Shown piece after piece: positions 33,037 through 43,899 of a stretch of 64,000 nt of DNA. This DNA is from Pollenia angustigena. Lineage: Eukaryota > Arthropoda > Insecta > Diptera > Polleniidae. The notes beneath the pieces were generated by a model. That model was not told where the DNA came from. It searched no databases and was given only the letters and a program-made list of their open reading frames with translations. A program made the translations under genes and the position numbers. Where the stretch lies: positions 264,448,339 through 264,512,338 of the forward strand of contig OV884057.1 in assembly GCA_930367215.1 (NCBI GenBank). The letters run 5' to 3'. The stretch's first letter is position 1. Each line of letters opens with the position of its first letter.

Positions 33037-33882
33037 AAATTTTTTCGAACTTCATCAGGGTTTATTTTTTATTTAGGGTTTACATTTGTATTGCACTTTT
33101 TAACTATTTTATATTAAAAACTGGACTACACGACACAGAAATAAATAAATAATTAATAAGTAAAATACAACACAAACACCGAATAAAGGTCAAACTTAAT
33201 GTAAATATCACAGAAATATCGAAATATTAGCGGTTTTCAATCTTGATAGTTAAGTACCCTTGTAGACCTAGTAAATCTCATTTACTTTGATAACGCTCTA
33301 AAATTTACAACCCCGTAACAGCAAAATGTATTAAACTTTAAAAAATCACACAAAAAAACATGTGTTAAGTTTGCCATAATAAAACAGTTGATTTACAAAA
33401 CATACGAAAAAGACCCTAACGCTTTTTTGTAGTATAAAATCGTATTAAATACAACAGAGTTTAAACACTTAACACAAAGGCTGAAAGCCGCTATTGTTTA
33501 TAAAATTGGTTTCACCGAAAAAGAAGTTTTTAAATATAATTCAACAAATCTCTCTCTTGATTAAATTAAATCTCTTAATTTGCATAAAAACCTGATTTAT
33601 CTTAATTCTAATAACTTCGCAAGATATAATAGAATGCAAATTATTTTCTAATTGTTATTTCTCCCGAACTAATACACAACCACTTGACGTACTAAGAGAT
33701 TTTATGGGCTTGTGTATGAGGTAATAATTTTCAAAAAGGTGAATTTCCACATGAATGTTTTCAATCGTATAAAACAATAATTAGAGAAAAAAGTTATCAA
33801 AATAATTGCACGAGTTAAATAATAAAATTACAACAGGAATACAAAAATTGTTACAAAAAAAAAAAAAAAAAAAACAATACAA
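31600..33882. other. AT-rich non-coding stretch with poly-T
   Basis: No supportable gene. It contains a run of 30 T at 33004-33033 and a 20-base A run at 33855-33874. The short frame at 31600-31782 resembles nothing I know. Confidence 0.5.
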
Positions 33883-34700
33883 CAGTGAAACCTTCTCTAA
33901 CGAACACCTCCAATAACGAGACAAATTTTGTAAATCCAACTTTTTTATTTGTTTTTCCGTGCAAAATCGGATAGAAAAGTGGTTTTAATTTAGTAGTTTT
34001 CCTTTTTCCATCTCTGATTCAAATTTGTGTTAATACCACTGAGATCTCAGAAGCTTATAATTCTCTTGTTCTTGGATAATACAGCATCTCATCCTAAAGG
34101 AATTAAATATAACATACATAAACATCGTTTTTTTTTTTTTGCCTTCAAATACAACTGTAGTTTGTCAACCCATAGATCAAGGTGTATAATCTCCAAGGCT
34201 TTAGTTAAAGCACTTCAGTGCTACTTTAGGTCGATACAGAAGTTTCAGCATCTCGCTGAAATCTTTTGATATTTTGTACATGTTGAACACCTCTTAGAAT
34301 AAAGCTAAAGCAGCAACAATGAAAAAATGTTTTCAGAAAACTGGTTTCTAACCATCTAATTGTAATCTTTAGAATTTTGCAACGTATAAACTTTTCAATA
34401 AACTGTTTTTTAAAGAAGATGAATGCGTCTTAACAGAAGATGACTATATGGATTTCCAAAGTTCTTATGATGTCGCATTCAACAAGCGTTTTGCTAGAGA
34501 CGACTTTGTCGCCTTCCCTCACATCAAAAGTATTTAAGACTCGATATTTAAATAGAATCGATTTAAGTTAAAGCAGTCTATTCTATATATTTTTTAAGCA
34601 CAATAGACTAGAGGCTACCACTTCTTTAATTAGTGTACATTTCTTATAACCGGACAAAAATACCGCGACGGTGAGTGTCCGCTTATGAGAGGTTTCACTG
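33883..34700 (+). mobile_element. pogo/Tigger-type element, internally deleted
   Basis: Ends are CAGTGAAACCTTCTC and, read inward from 34700, CAGTGAAACCTCTCA, with looser pairing inward (GAACACCTC/GGACACTCACC). CAGT-type ends are typical of pogo/Tigger. A broken DDE transposase lies inside. The expected TA duplication is no longer visible (AA and TC outside). At 818 bp it is far shorter than an autonomous Tigger (about 2.4 kb). Confidence 0.8.
34030..34545 (+). pseudogene. pogo/Tigger transposase relic
   Basis: LFLDNTASHPKGI (34064-34102) carries the second catalytic Asp of the pogo/jerky DDE domain. After a poly-T tract and a frameshift, LPSNTTVVCQPIDQGV (34142-34189) follows, the hallmark block before the third catalytic residue. 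A TAA then interrupts. Acidic C-terminal sequence (EDECVLTEDDYMDF) appears near 34415-34455. The N-terminal CENP-B-like DNA-binding part is absent. Confidence 0.8.
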
Positions 34701-34702
34701 TC

Positions 34703-35608
34703 TGTTTATTTATGTACAGAAGTATATATGTATAGAAGTAGAAAAAATTTATTTATTTTATGACCGCAAAATGACAGATCAAAAATATAATAAAACTGAA
34801 ATTATTGTAATGGAGAACAAATTGTTGTAAGACTAAACAAATTAAAAATTGGCAAATATTTGAGGGTAGATGTTTGCTGTTTTTTTTATTTCCATTATAT
34901 ATATAAATATTATTGATTATATCATTTGTAATCACTGATCAGTGTTGAATGTATCGAAAGAGAAAATAGGGAAACTGTTCTGTAAAAGGAGAATTGTAAG
35001 ATTGATTAAATTACAGTCATCACCTGTGATTAAATAACTGTAAAACAATTATTGCAATCATTTATTAACTTTTATGGATTCGTAATATCCGTTTATACTT
35101 AAGGGATAAAGTTTATAAATACATATATCGTTACCTAAAGCGCAAACGTCCCTATCTAACATTTTGAAAATTTTACAGAAGCAGCAAGAAACTAATTAAA
35201 CTGTTTAAAATTTATTTCTCTTTGGTTTTTTTTTTTTTTTTTTTTTTTTGTAGAACCTTTCAGTTATTTTGATAATTGACAATGTTGCATATTATGCAAA
35301 CTGTTAGTAAGGTCTTTTTGCATTAATCATACAATCTTTTGTTTGTTTCTTGTTGAAAAATTCCCTAATTTTCGTCGAAAGTTTCCAAAATAGTGTGTGG
35401 ACATTTGTGTCGATTTTTAATTTTTCTTAGTTATACCATTTGCGTTTCAGGTAACGATATGTTTGTATGTACGGAAAACACTTTCAATACATTTTATAAA
35501 TAGAAATACTTGTATACATACATATCGAGTCATTACCGCAAAAATTGCTTAGAAAATGAATTTATTGGCGACACTTGCATCATACCCTAAAATGTCATTG
35601 TCGCATAA
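34703..35608. other. Non-coding AT-rich stretch
   Basis: No gene seen. It contains a T run at 35226-35250. Confidence 0.5.
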
Positions 35609-35610
35609 TA

Positions 35611-36156
35611 GTACGTTTCCACTTACATGTTTTGGGCCACAAAACTAGTTTTTCAGCAAAACAAGTGTTTTGCTACTTGTTTTCCTATACAGTTTTCATG
35701 TTCGAAAACTCAAACAAAAACTAGTTTTGCTCCAAAACATGTCGAAAATCATGAATACAACTCTGGGTTAACCATTATTGGTGATTGACAATTTCGAAAA
35801 AGTAACATATTTACCAAAATATCAAGACTTATTAACTAGGTTTATGCAACTCTCCAGCTGATTTATTTGTTTGCAGCGTAAAAATAATAAAATAATATAA
35901 TAAAAAGGTAGTAAATTATGTGCTTTTATATACGTACATATATGTATATCTGTGTATTAAAAAACAAACAAGAAAATTTCATGTTAAAGAAAAATATTTT
36001 TTTTTCAACACATATTTTTTTGGCTTTCATATTTGTTTACAACATAAATGTCAAATTGATTTCGAAAATTCGAAAACCAAAACCAGTTTTACATAATGGA
36101 AACACTTTGACACGTTTTGCACAAAACAAGTTGTTTTGCTCATAGTGGAAACATAG
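35611..36156. mobile_element. MITE with GTTTCCACT ends
   Basis: Left GTACGTTTCCACT and right (inward) CTATGTTTCCACT pair, with TA outside both (35609-35610, 36157-36158). The interior repeats AAAACTAGTTTT and AAAACAAGTTGTTTTG-like palindromes. 546 bp, no transposase. Confidence 0.65.
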
Positions 36157-36479
36157 TATAAGGAACCGTTACAATTTGATAGCAAAAACAATTTTAGCTA
36201 AGCGATAACCTTCATACAAAATGTGTATGAAATAAAATAAAAACCTTCTCCTGTAAAATAGTGTTTTTCTCGCTTAAGCTTTTTTGCGGAAAGGGCTCGA
36301 TCTTTGTGTCATATTAGTTGTATTTGCTATAATATCGTTTAAAAAAATAGCAAATATTTGTCCAATAAAAAATTTCAAATCAAACCTGTAACAATTCGAT
36401 TTTCAAAAACTCACCCTAAAACTTTGTTCACACATATCAAATATTTGACGTCCTACACATAACCACTAGTTTCATTAAA

Positions 36480-37272
36480 AAATGTTTTGCTTTTGCGAAA
36501 CGTTTGCTAGATCAAACACCATTTAACAGTATCTAAATAACTATAAACTCGGTGACTATAAAATCGAGATAGTTGACACAATTATGGATCTTGGCATCTT
36601 ACTGGATGTAAAATTGGATTTTATTCAACACATAACAATGACTGTCAACAGTGCTCGTTGTACTCTGGCTTTTATTAAACGTTGGGCGAAGGAATTCCAT
36701 GATACTTTCGTCACTAAACAACTTTACACATCTCTCGTTAGACCAATCTTGGAATACGGCTCGATTGTATGGGATCCACGTTATATGGTTCATAGTGATC
36801 ATATTGAATCCATTCAAAAACAATTCTTGCTTTTTTGCCTGAGAGATACATATCGAGGATATGATAATCTCCCCTCATATTCTACAAGATTATCTTTAAT
36901 ACGTTTGCCAACACTGAAAAGTCGCAGAGTTATGCTAAATGTCTCATTTGTAATTAACTTAATAAATGGAAAAGTATGCTCGAATTTTTTATTAAGTAGT
37001 TTATCATTTAACATTCCACGACGTCCGGTGCGGTACTATAATCCCTTATTTATAAAAACTTTCCGAACTAACTATGCTATGGCAGACCCATTTAGAAAAC
37101 TGTGTTGTTGCTTCAATGAAATGTTTGAATTTATTGATTTTTCTCTGGATTTAAATATTGTTAAACGTAATATTATACTTAAGTTAAATACTCATTTGTA
37201 TTAGGCTGTAAGGATTTATCCATAGACCTAATTATATATATTAAATAAATAAATAAATAAATAAATAAATTA
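36480..37272 (+). mobile_element. 5'-truncated non-LTR retrotransposon
   Basis: Bases 36584-37201 are open and encode the end of a reverse transcriptase: MDLGILLDVKLDF, then LYTSLVRPILEYGSIVWDP, HIESIQKQFLLFCLR and a basic C-terminus. These are the thumb and connection blocks of jockey/CR1-like insect elements. Homology extends upstream in the same frame to about 36480 across one stop near 36526. The copy ends in a (TAAA)n tail at 37241-37272. Endonuclease and palm domains are missing, as in typical 5' truncation during target-primed integration. Confidence 0.85.
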
Positions 37273-37649
37273 CATTATACAATTGTCTTCTTACCAATGA
37301 ATAAAAATTGTTAAAATAAATCTAACGTTTGATCAATTTACTGGCCACGCTCTTTTTGGATATTTTTATCAAATATTTGTAAGGTTTGAACATTTCTAAT
37401 TAGCTTTTTTACATAAACATGAATTGAGGGTCAAACTGATCATTAAATTTTTGAGTAGCAAATATGGCCATTACGATAAAATTAACTCCTGTAAAATATA
37501 GAAGATTGCCTAGAACGGAAAGAGAGAGAAAAACTAACCCAACTCAGCTGCCTAAAACAAAACCTATCTCTGTGATTGTGTAAGTAAAAAAAAAAAAAAA
37601 ATGTTTTTACTTTGTTGTTGTTACTTCAAATTTACGGAATTTCGCAAGA
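37273..37649. other. Non-coding stretch
   Basis: AT-rich sequence between the retrotransposon tail and the MITE; no gene or repeat pair found. Confidence 0.45.
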
Positions 37650-37652
37650 TAA

Positions 37653-37813
37653 CCCTACAAGAAATGAATGAGCGAATCATCATATTTTTCACGTTGGCGT
37701 TTAGAAAATGTTGGGAGGAATGATAGAATATCAAGTTTTCTATCATTTCTCCCATCATTTTCTTAACGCTAAAGTGAAAAATATGATGATTCGCTCATTC
37801 ATTTCTTGTAGGG
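37653..37813. mobile_element. Foldback MITE with CCCTACAAGAAATG ends
   Basis: A 161-bp near-perfect hairpin. The left arm runs CCCTACAAGAAATGAATGAG onward for about 76 bp and pairs with the right arm around an ~8-base loop. TAA lies on both sides (37650-37652, 37814-37816), fitting a TWA duplication. It sits about 195 bp from the first skywalker coding exon. Confidence 0.85.
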
Positions 37814-38007
37814 TAATTTCTTTTTTTGTTTTAAGAGTATCCGTTCCTGTCAATCTACTATACTATATGGCTTATTTTGTAAATCGCTTAACCTTTTTTC
37901 CTTAACTATTTTTGAAGTGAGGTTAAGTGTGTAAGTGTGTCCAGAGGACTTAAAAATATCATAATCTAAACTTATTCTAATAAAACACTTGAGCTACTTT
38001 CATATAC

Positions 38008-38173
38008 CTGGACTAAATTGCCAACATTGGCATTTTGTTGTTATGTCGTTTGAGCTGGCCGCTATAAAAAGCGGCAATTCAAAAAACTTATCACATTCTG
38101 GATCGACGTAAACACTGCTACGGCGGCTACTAAACTGTTCGAACTCTTTAATGGCCAATACTTTGCCAACCAT
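38008..38173 (-). CDS. sky: TBC1D24/skywalker orthologue, first coding exon
   Basis: Encodes 55 residues from MVGKVLAIKEFEQFSSRR to CQCWQFSP plus the first base of a glycine codon. The donor is G/GTATATG. Joined to the exon at 24983 it reads FSPGKEPALRSFTE with the phase preserved. I chose the ATG at 38173 because its context (GAAAATGG) fits the fly Kozak pattern. The open frame continues upstream only through Lys/Asn-rich codons from A runs, which look like UTR. I do not recall this N-terminus exactly, so assignment depends on the phase match, strand and position. Confidence 0.72.
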
Positions 38174-38968
38174 TTTCAGGCTCACCACAAACTCAAATAA
38201 ATCACGATTTTTGTTTTTTTTTTTTTTTTTGTTTTTGTTGAATATTAATATTTTCACATAAACACAGCCTATTAAATGAGGTTTTGTTCTTCAAAAAAAA
38301 AAAACGATTAAACTCAAAAATCGCACCAAAAAAAATATTTAACAGCACAGCGAGATTAAGAGAATTTGTTTAAAACAAATTATTTATTTAAAGTTTTTTT
38401 TGTTGCGTTTGGTTAATATTTATTCTTACTTATTTTTGTTTTTTAAGTTGAATAAAATATTCTTTGACTCGTTTTTTGTTTTATTGAATTAAATTGGATA
38501 TTTACATAATAATTTATATACATTTTCTTTAAATATTTTTTATTTAAATTTGCACATTTTTGCTGTTTTCTTCTGGTAAAAGCAAATCTTTATCTTTTCA
38601 TTCGTTACTTTTTATCTATGTATCTTCCGAATTTCACTTTGCGTCTCTTTAGTATTGCAGAATTGTAATTTTCTTCTTTTTTCTGTTTGTAATTTTATTT
38701 TCAATCAATTTTATTTATTTCAACACAAATTATTTTATTTTTTCTACGCGGAGGAACCTTGTTCTAAACTCGATCAGTTAACGAGTACAAATAAATGACT
38801 GATGATAAAAGTGACCGGCATTTGTTGAAAATTCAATAAAAATAGAAAGCTTTTCGTTGCTTGCTCTCCCAACCAGATGAGAACAACAATAATACAATAC
38901 CAGGGATGGGAAATAAGTTTGATGGTTTTGTACAAATTTTTTCAATTTTAAGATCTTTGAGCCATTTC
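38174..38968 (-). other. Probable 5' UTR and upstream region of the skywalker orthologue
   Basis: AT-rich, with a 16-base T run near 38215. No clear initiator or TATA element could be assigned. The transcription start may lie here or, after a UTR intron, farther right. Confidence 0.4.
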
Positions 38969-38971
38969 TAA

Positions 38972-39266
38972 AGACCCAACCAGAATGTGCATAACGTGAC
39001 TTAATCAACTGTGCGAATGAATGTCAAACCATATTGAACTTAAGGAAGCATTTTGTTAAGTTTTATGAAACTATCATTGGCTTAAGCAAACTGCGAAACT
39101 GATCGCACATTCTGTTTTGATTTCGAACAGAATGTGCGATCAGTTTTCTTATCAGTTTTCTTCTTGTTTTCTTATTTGGTTTTTGTATTATTAAATGCAT
39201 TTGAGAGGCTTTTCTTTAATTTTTGGCAGTAGCTTAAGCTTGTTTATGCACATTCTAGTTGGGCCT
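38972..39266. mobile_element. Harbinger-type MITE with CCCAACYAGAATGTGCAT ends, copy 1
   Basis: Ends AGACCCAACCAGAATGTGCA and, inward from the right, AGGCCCAACTAGAATGTGCA. TAA lies on both sides (38969-38971, 39267-39269). Inside, 39097-39116 and 39126-39145 form a perfect 20-bp-arm hairpin that itself contains AGAATGTGCGAT. A diverged inverted copy is at 45875-46157. Confidence 0.82.
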
Positions 39267-39377
39267 TAATTGTTGACTCTACAGGTATTGTAGGATTTGT
39301 GCAAGGCGAATTAACTACAGGTGGTGTCGAAACGGCATCTGATTTTGGCAGTTCGAGCTTATTTGTTTTGACTGCAA

Positions 39378-39841
39378 CTGGTACTTTTTTTAAAAACCGT
39401 TAATACTGGACCTAGAACCATAAAATTCAACATGCAATATCCTGAATTATAAGGCTCTATGGGGGAACTTTTTGGTACTTCTTTGGAATTTAACTGGTAC
39501 TTTTTTAATTTCCGTTAGTATTGAACTTTAAACATAAAATTAAACATGCATATTCCTGAGTGAATATGAAACTTTAAAGGGATCTATTTGGTACTTTTTC
39601 CTTCTTTTACTGGTACTTTTTTTATTTTCGTTAATATTGGGCCTACGAACATAAAACTAAACATGCAAGGTCCTGAGCGGATGAAAATCTGTAACAGGGC
39701 TTTTTGAAACGTTCTTGTTCTTTTGGTGGTACTTTTTGAATTTCCGTTAATATTGGACCTAGAAACATCAAATTAAATATGCCAGGCCCTATTGAATGAG
39801 AATCTGTAAGGAGGAATTTTGTTGGTTCTTTGTATTTCTCT
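39378..39841. repeat. 116-bp tandem repeat, four copies
   Basis: Units begin at 39378, 39494, 39610 and 39726, each exactly 116 bp apart. Each begins around GGTACTTTTT, then TTTCCGTTAATATTGG, ACATAAAAT and a CCTGA block. Copies differ by substitutions and small compensating indels. Confidence 0.88.
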
Positions 39842-40159
39842 AACTAATACTAACTTAGAATATGTTTCAGGGCTATTGCTATTAAAGCAATTGTTTCTTT
39901 ATAAAAAAGAAAAAGAAAGCCATTTTAACATGAGTACGCTGTTCAACCTCTATTCCGCCTCCAGTCTATCCCTCCGCTCGACCGTCCATAAACCGAATGC
40001 GAAAGCGACCAAGAGGGGACAACCGGACATATTAATGCCACTCCGAAAATATCTAAACAATTTTTGTGAAATTTGAATGGATAGATCAGCGTAATATGTT
40101 TTTCAAAGCTAGGAATATGTAGGGACATATGGGCAATTCCGTTAATTGCAATACCGATA

Positions 40160-40444
40160 CACAGAAAAAATGTTGCACCAGTAAACGCATTAATCAAAAA
40201 TAAAATCAGTTTTAATTAAAATTTAATCAAGTGAATTAAACGTTTAATCAAGTGAATTAAAAGTTTAATTGATATTATTAATTTGTAAACTGATGCAAAT
40301 TAATGTTGTCAATTAAACGTTTAATACACTTGATTAAACATTTAATTCTCTTAATTAAACGTTTAATTCAGTTGATTAAATGTTTAATTAAAACTGATTT
40401 TACTTCTGATTAATGCGTTTACTGGTGCAACATTTTTTTCTGTG
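40160..40444. mobile_element. Palindromic MITE with CACAGAAAAAATG ends, copy 1
   Basis: Inverted ends CACAGAAAAAATGTTGCACC extend inward for about 60 bp with few mismatches. TA flanks both sides (40158-40159, 40445-40446). The core is a run of AATTAAACGTTTAATC-type units, each self-complementary. 285 bp, non-coding. Confidence 0.85.
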
Positions 40445-40639
40445 TATATACCGTTAAGCAAGTTGCTAAAACGGTATACCGGTACTAATAAAATTCAAAT
40501 ACCATAACGAAATTCGTTTCGGTGTCCAACCATGCTATTAATTGATAATAAATATTGTAGCAAAAAATCGCAGTAGTACAATTGTACCAAACTAGTTAAA
40601 AAAAGGAAAAAGGACAAATGTACCATGACTCACTTCTAA

Positions 40640-40992
40640 AGCCTAGATTACACTATCTCACAAGTCTTACGTATTCCATAATACTTTGCGCGATAGAAAT
40701 CTAATGAGTTTTGTTGCGACTGTCAAAAAATCTAATGTAACATGACAGTTTGTGTTCACACCATCACACAAAGTATAAACACTCACACATGAAATAAAAT
40801 GCAACCCTGATCCAATGAAAAGTATTATTGTTTAGAAATTTTTCAAAAAAAGATGAAGTCGTATGGGATGTCAAACTTTTTTTTTAATACTTGTCATTTT
40901 CGTGATACATTGCATTCACACTATCACACTTTGTCATATTACTTGAGTTTTTGACATGTATTAATACAAAGTATAATAGTGTAATCTAGCCT
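40640..40992. mobile_element. Harbinger-type MITE with CCTAGATTACACTAT ends
   Basis: Ends AGCCTAGATTACACTAT and, inward from the right, AGGCTAGATTACACTAT. TAA lies on both sides (40637-40639, 40993-40995). 353 bp, no frame. Confidence 0.85.
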
Positions 40993-41123
40993 TAACCTGA
41001 TGTGATGGATGTCAATGGAAGTTGTGATTCAAATACCAAGAACTCGCGAACCAAATTATGTATCTCAATAATCGTTTAAAATTTAGTCGCCTCGGAAGAA
41101 AAAACCTTATTTAATTTAGGCAT

Positions 41124-41400
41124 CATACGTTTCGAAATCTCAATTTTTTTATAACTGCAATACGTCTGTGGAACGATCTTCCTCCAACAATTAAAGAAAC
41201 CAGCAGCGCCCTGCCTTGCAAACAACAACTATTTCTATTTTATTCATAAATTACTATCATTTATTTCTTTTATATTTCGCTCAATATTGTTTTCCTATAT
41301 TCGTGTGATACCTTTTTCCTATTGTTATATTTTCTCATTCTATTATTATAATTATACATAATTTCTTATTTAATTTTTTTTTGTATTGGTAATGTAAACA
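41124..41400 (+). pseudogene. Non-LTR retrotransposon 3' relic
   Basis: Plus-strand sequence encodes FFITAIRLWNDLPPTIKETS and then a stop at about 41248. It matches the C-terminal RxxxLWNSLP motif of jockey/CR1-like reverse transcriptases. About 150 bp of T-rich DNA after it may be the 3' UTR. Nothing upstream is recognisable. Confidence 0.6.
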
Positions 41401-41450
41401 GATAATTATTTTAAATCATAACTTCATTAGTTTTCTACTCACTAAAACCA

Positions 41451-41690
41451 CACAGAAAAAATTCTCCATAATTTTTCACCAATTAAAGCATTAGTCAAAA
41501 ATAAAATCAGTTTTAAATAAAAATTTAATCAAGTGAAATAAACGTTTAATCAAGTAAATTAAACGTTTAATTAATACTATTAACTGGTTTAATTGATACT
41601 ATTAATTTGTTTACTGGTGCAAATTTAATTAATTTTTTAATTAATATCACAAATTTTTTTAATTGAAATCAATTTTTATTTTTTTCTGTG
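41451..41690. mobile_element. Palindromic MITE with CACAGAAAAAA ends, copy 2
   Basis: A relative of 40160-40444. It shares CACAGAAAAA, AAAAATAAAATCAGTTTTAA, GTTTAATCAAGT and the CTGGTGCAA block. It ends TTTTTTTCTGTG. CA lies outside both ends. It is more decayed than copy 1 and its right arm is altered. Confidence 0.75.
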
Positions 41691-43700
41691 CAATGTTGCA
41701 GAAGTTGCAAATAATAAAATAAATTAATAAAGATAAAAAAACGTCCATCCCTGTGGAGTACAATGAAAATCAGTATTGTACATTATAGCGATTTTGACGA
41801 AACAATTTCATGTTTAACTAGGCGTATAAGTAATATTTATTATTTAAATTTACCTTTTAAAATAAATTAAATGTTTTTAAAATACATTCCTCACAAAAAG
41901 ATGCATTAATAAGTTTAAATTTTCTATTTTTATAAAATATTAAAAGTTTTGCTTTTGCAAGTACAAAAAACATAAAATAATGAGTTGCCACCATCGATGA
42001 AAACGTTCAGTAGAGCGTACTCGAGAGTCGCACGTGATTTTTTTTTTTTTTTTAATTTTTAATCAACAAACAGAGAAGGTAAACAGTGATGCTAGATAAT
42101 GAAAGAACGAGAGCTTAAGGAAAAAGGTGTGTTCGTCTACTTATAGCTTTTTTTAACTGTTTTAGAGCAAAAATAATACACAATAATTTTATTTTTGAAA
42201 AACTTTAGCAAAAAAAATATTTCTCTTTAACTGAAAGAAGAACAATATTTTTCTACATAAACTGCACGTTATACGAGTATTAATCATAGAAAACGACTAG
42301 AACAGAAAGAGAGAGAAAAACCCTAAATTCAAATGTAAAAACACAACTTTACTCCATCATTGTGTTAGTAAGAAATGTGTAAATTTGTTTGTTATAACTT
42401 CACGCGTATTGAATTACAAAAGGATTTTTTGAATTTTATTATTACATTTGAATTCCAGTTGTCTTCTCAATCTTATACATCTACCTCATTAAAGCAGAAG
42501 GGGAGAAACTTATTAGAAAACAACAGCCGATCAACACACATATCGCGTTTCTAGTTTTCATCTCAGCTTTTCTAGTTTTCATTTTAGCTTGTTAAACAAA
42601 GAAGATATAACTCAAATAAATAAAATATATAAAATGGGTTTAGCTTGTTGAAAAAAGTATAAATATTAATGATACAATATCAACTTTTTTACGAACCAAA
42701 AAAAAGCTTAATTTTTTATTTAAAGAACGAGAATTTAATATAGACAGACTACATTCTCTTAAGAAACCTTAATGCGTCTTATAATGAACATTTCGAAAAC
42801 AAAAAGACAAAATGTTGCAATTACAATTAAAAAAATCTTGCAAAAGGTGATATTTTTAATATTTGTTTGCCAAAAAGTCATGCCAGTTTATATTTAATTT
42901 TTTTCCTTATTATTGTTTTTATTAAAAATAAAATCTACTTTTTTATGTTGATGTTGTTGTATTCGACATTTAAAAATTGTTTATACTTGTCATTAAAGCT
43001 TTAATTTGTTTAAATGATTCAAAAAAATATTTTTCCCCCCATTATGTCGTTCAATTTATTCATACAAGTTAAGAAAAAAATAAACAAGAAATATTATTTT
43101 TGAAATTTTTATCTTTTTTTATTCCCAAAAACTGAACGAAACAATTAAAACGAAACGTAAACAAAATTTTTTTGTATGACGATTTTTTTATTTCTGCCAT
43201 AAAAATAAAATTTTAGAAAATAAACCACGAATTTTTGTCAGTTGGCCAACAAGTGTTCGTTCATTCTTTTCATACGTAAAACGGTTTCTAAATTTACATA
43301 TTTTTTGCATCTGACGATAAATCTTTTTTTTTTCATTCAATTTAAATTTAAAAGAAAACATTTTTAAGAAATTCTACAATTTACATACTTCATGTATGTG
43401 TAAAATTATAACTAAGTGATTTTTCTTTGTGTATTAATTGTTTTGTTCATCTTGTGTGGCTTTTCTTGAAAACATAATATTTTGTAGAAAAACAAATTTT
43501 TGGAATATCCGAACTTATAAATTCAAAATTTTAAAAGGGACATTTGAATGATTCATTAAAATGTTGAAAAAAATTTTTTTTGAATAATACAGAAGTAAAA
43601 GAAAGAAGCATGAGGTACTTCTGATACAGGAAAAATTGAATGCAGCAGTCATTTAAATTTAAAAATTGCTTATTTTCAATAAATTTTGAATTTCTCTATA
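41691..43700. other. AT-rich non-coding stretch
   Basis: Two kilobases with many A and T runs and no open frame of note. No paired repeats were found. Confidence 0.5.
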
Positions 43701-43770
43701 TCGAGCTTTTGCCGCAATGGAGTCATAACTCAATTTGAATTTTCTAGCATCTCAAAATTAAATTATTTTC

Positions 43771-43846
43771 TTCAACATTTTTCATTTTTCGAATTTATTC
43801 TATGAGCTAAATTTCAGTTATGTATTTTATAAAGCTTTTTTGTAAT
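43771..43846 (+). repeat. 75-bp segment with a perfect inverted copy at 45449-45523
   Basis: TTCAACATTTTTCATTTTTC onward to TTTTTTGTAAT recurs exactly in inverse orientation 1.6 kb away. The inverted copy forms the core of the foldback at 45407-45570. The mariner lies between the two. Confidence 0.9.
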
Positions 43847-43899
43847 AGTTCTATTCCTACAATTTTTCAGAAATGACTTTATACACTACCAGACTATTA

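Larger units (their letters stand above)
24984..38007 (-). other. First coding intron of the skywalker orthologue (13.0 kb)
   Basis: Inferred from the donor (G/GTATATG at 38008/38007) and the acceptor (CTAG at 24984). Both split the same glycine codon after one base. The intron holds, in order from 24984 upward, non-coding DNA to 26150, retrotransposon relics, a complete Transib, a pogo relic and several MITEs. A transcript would confirm that no further exon lies inside. Confidence 0.75.
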
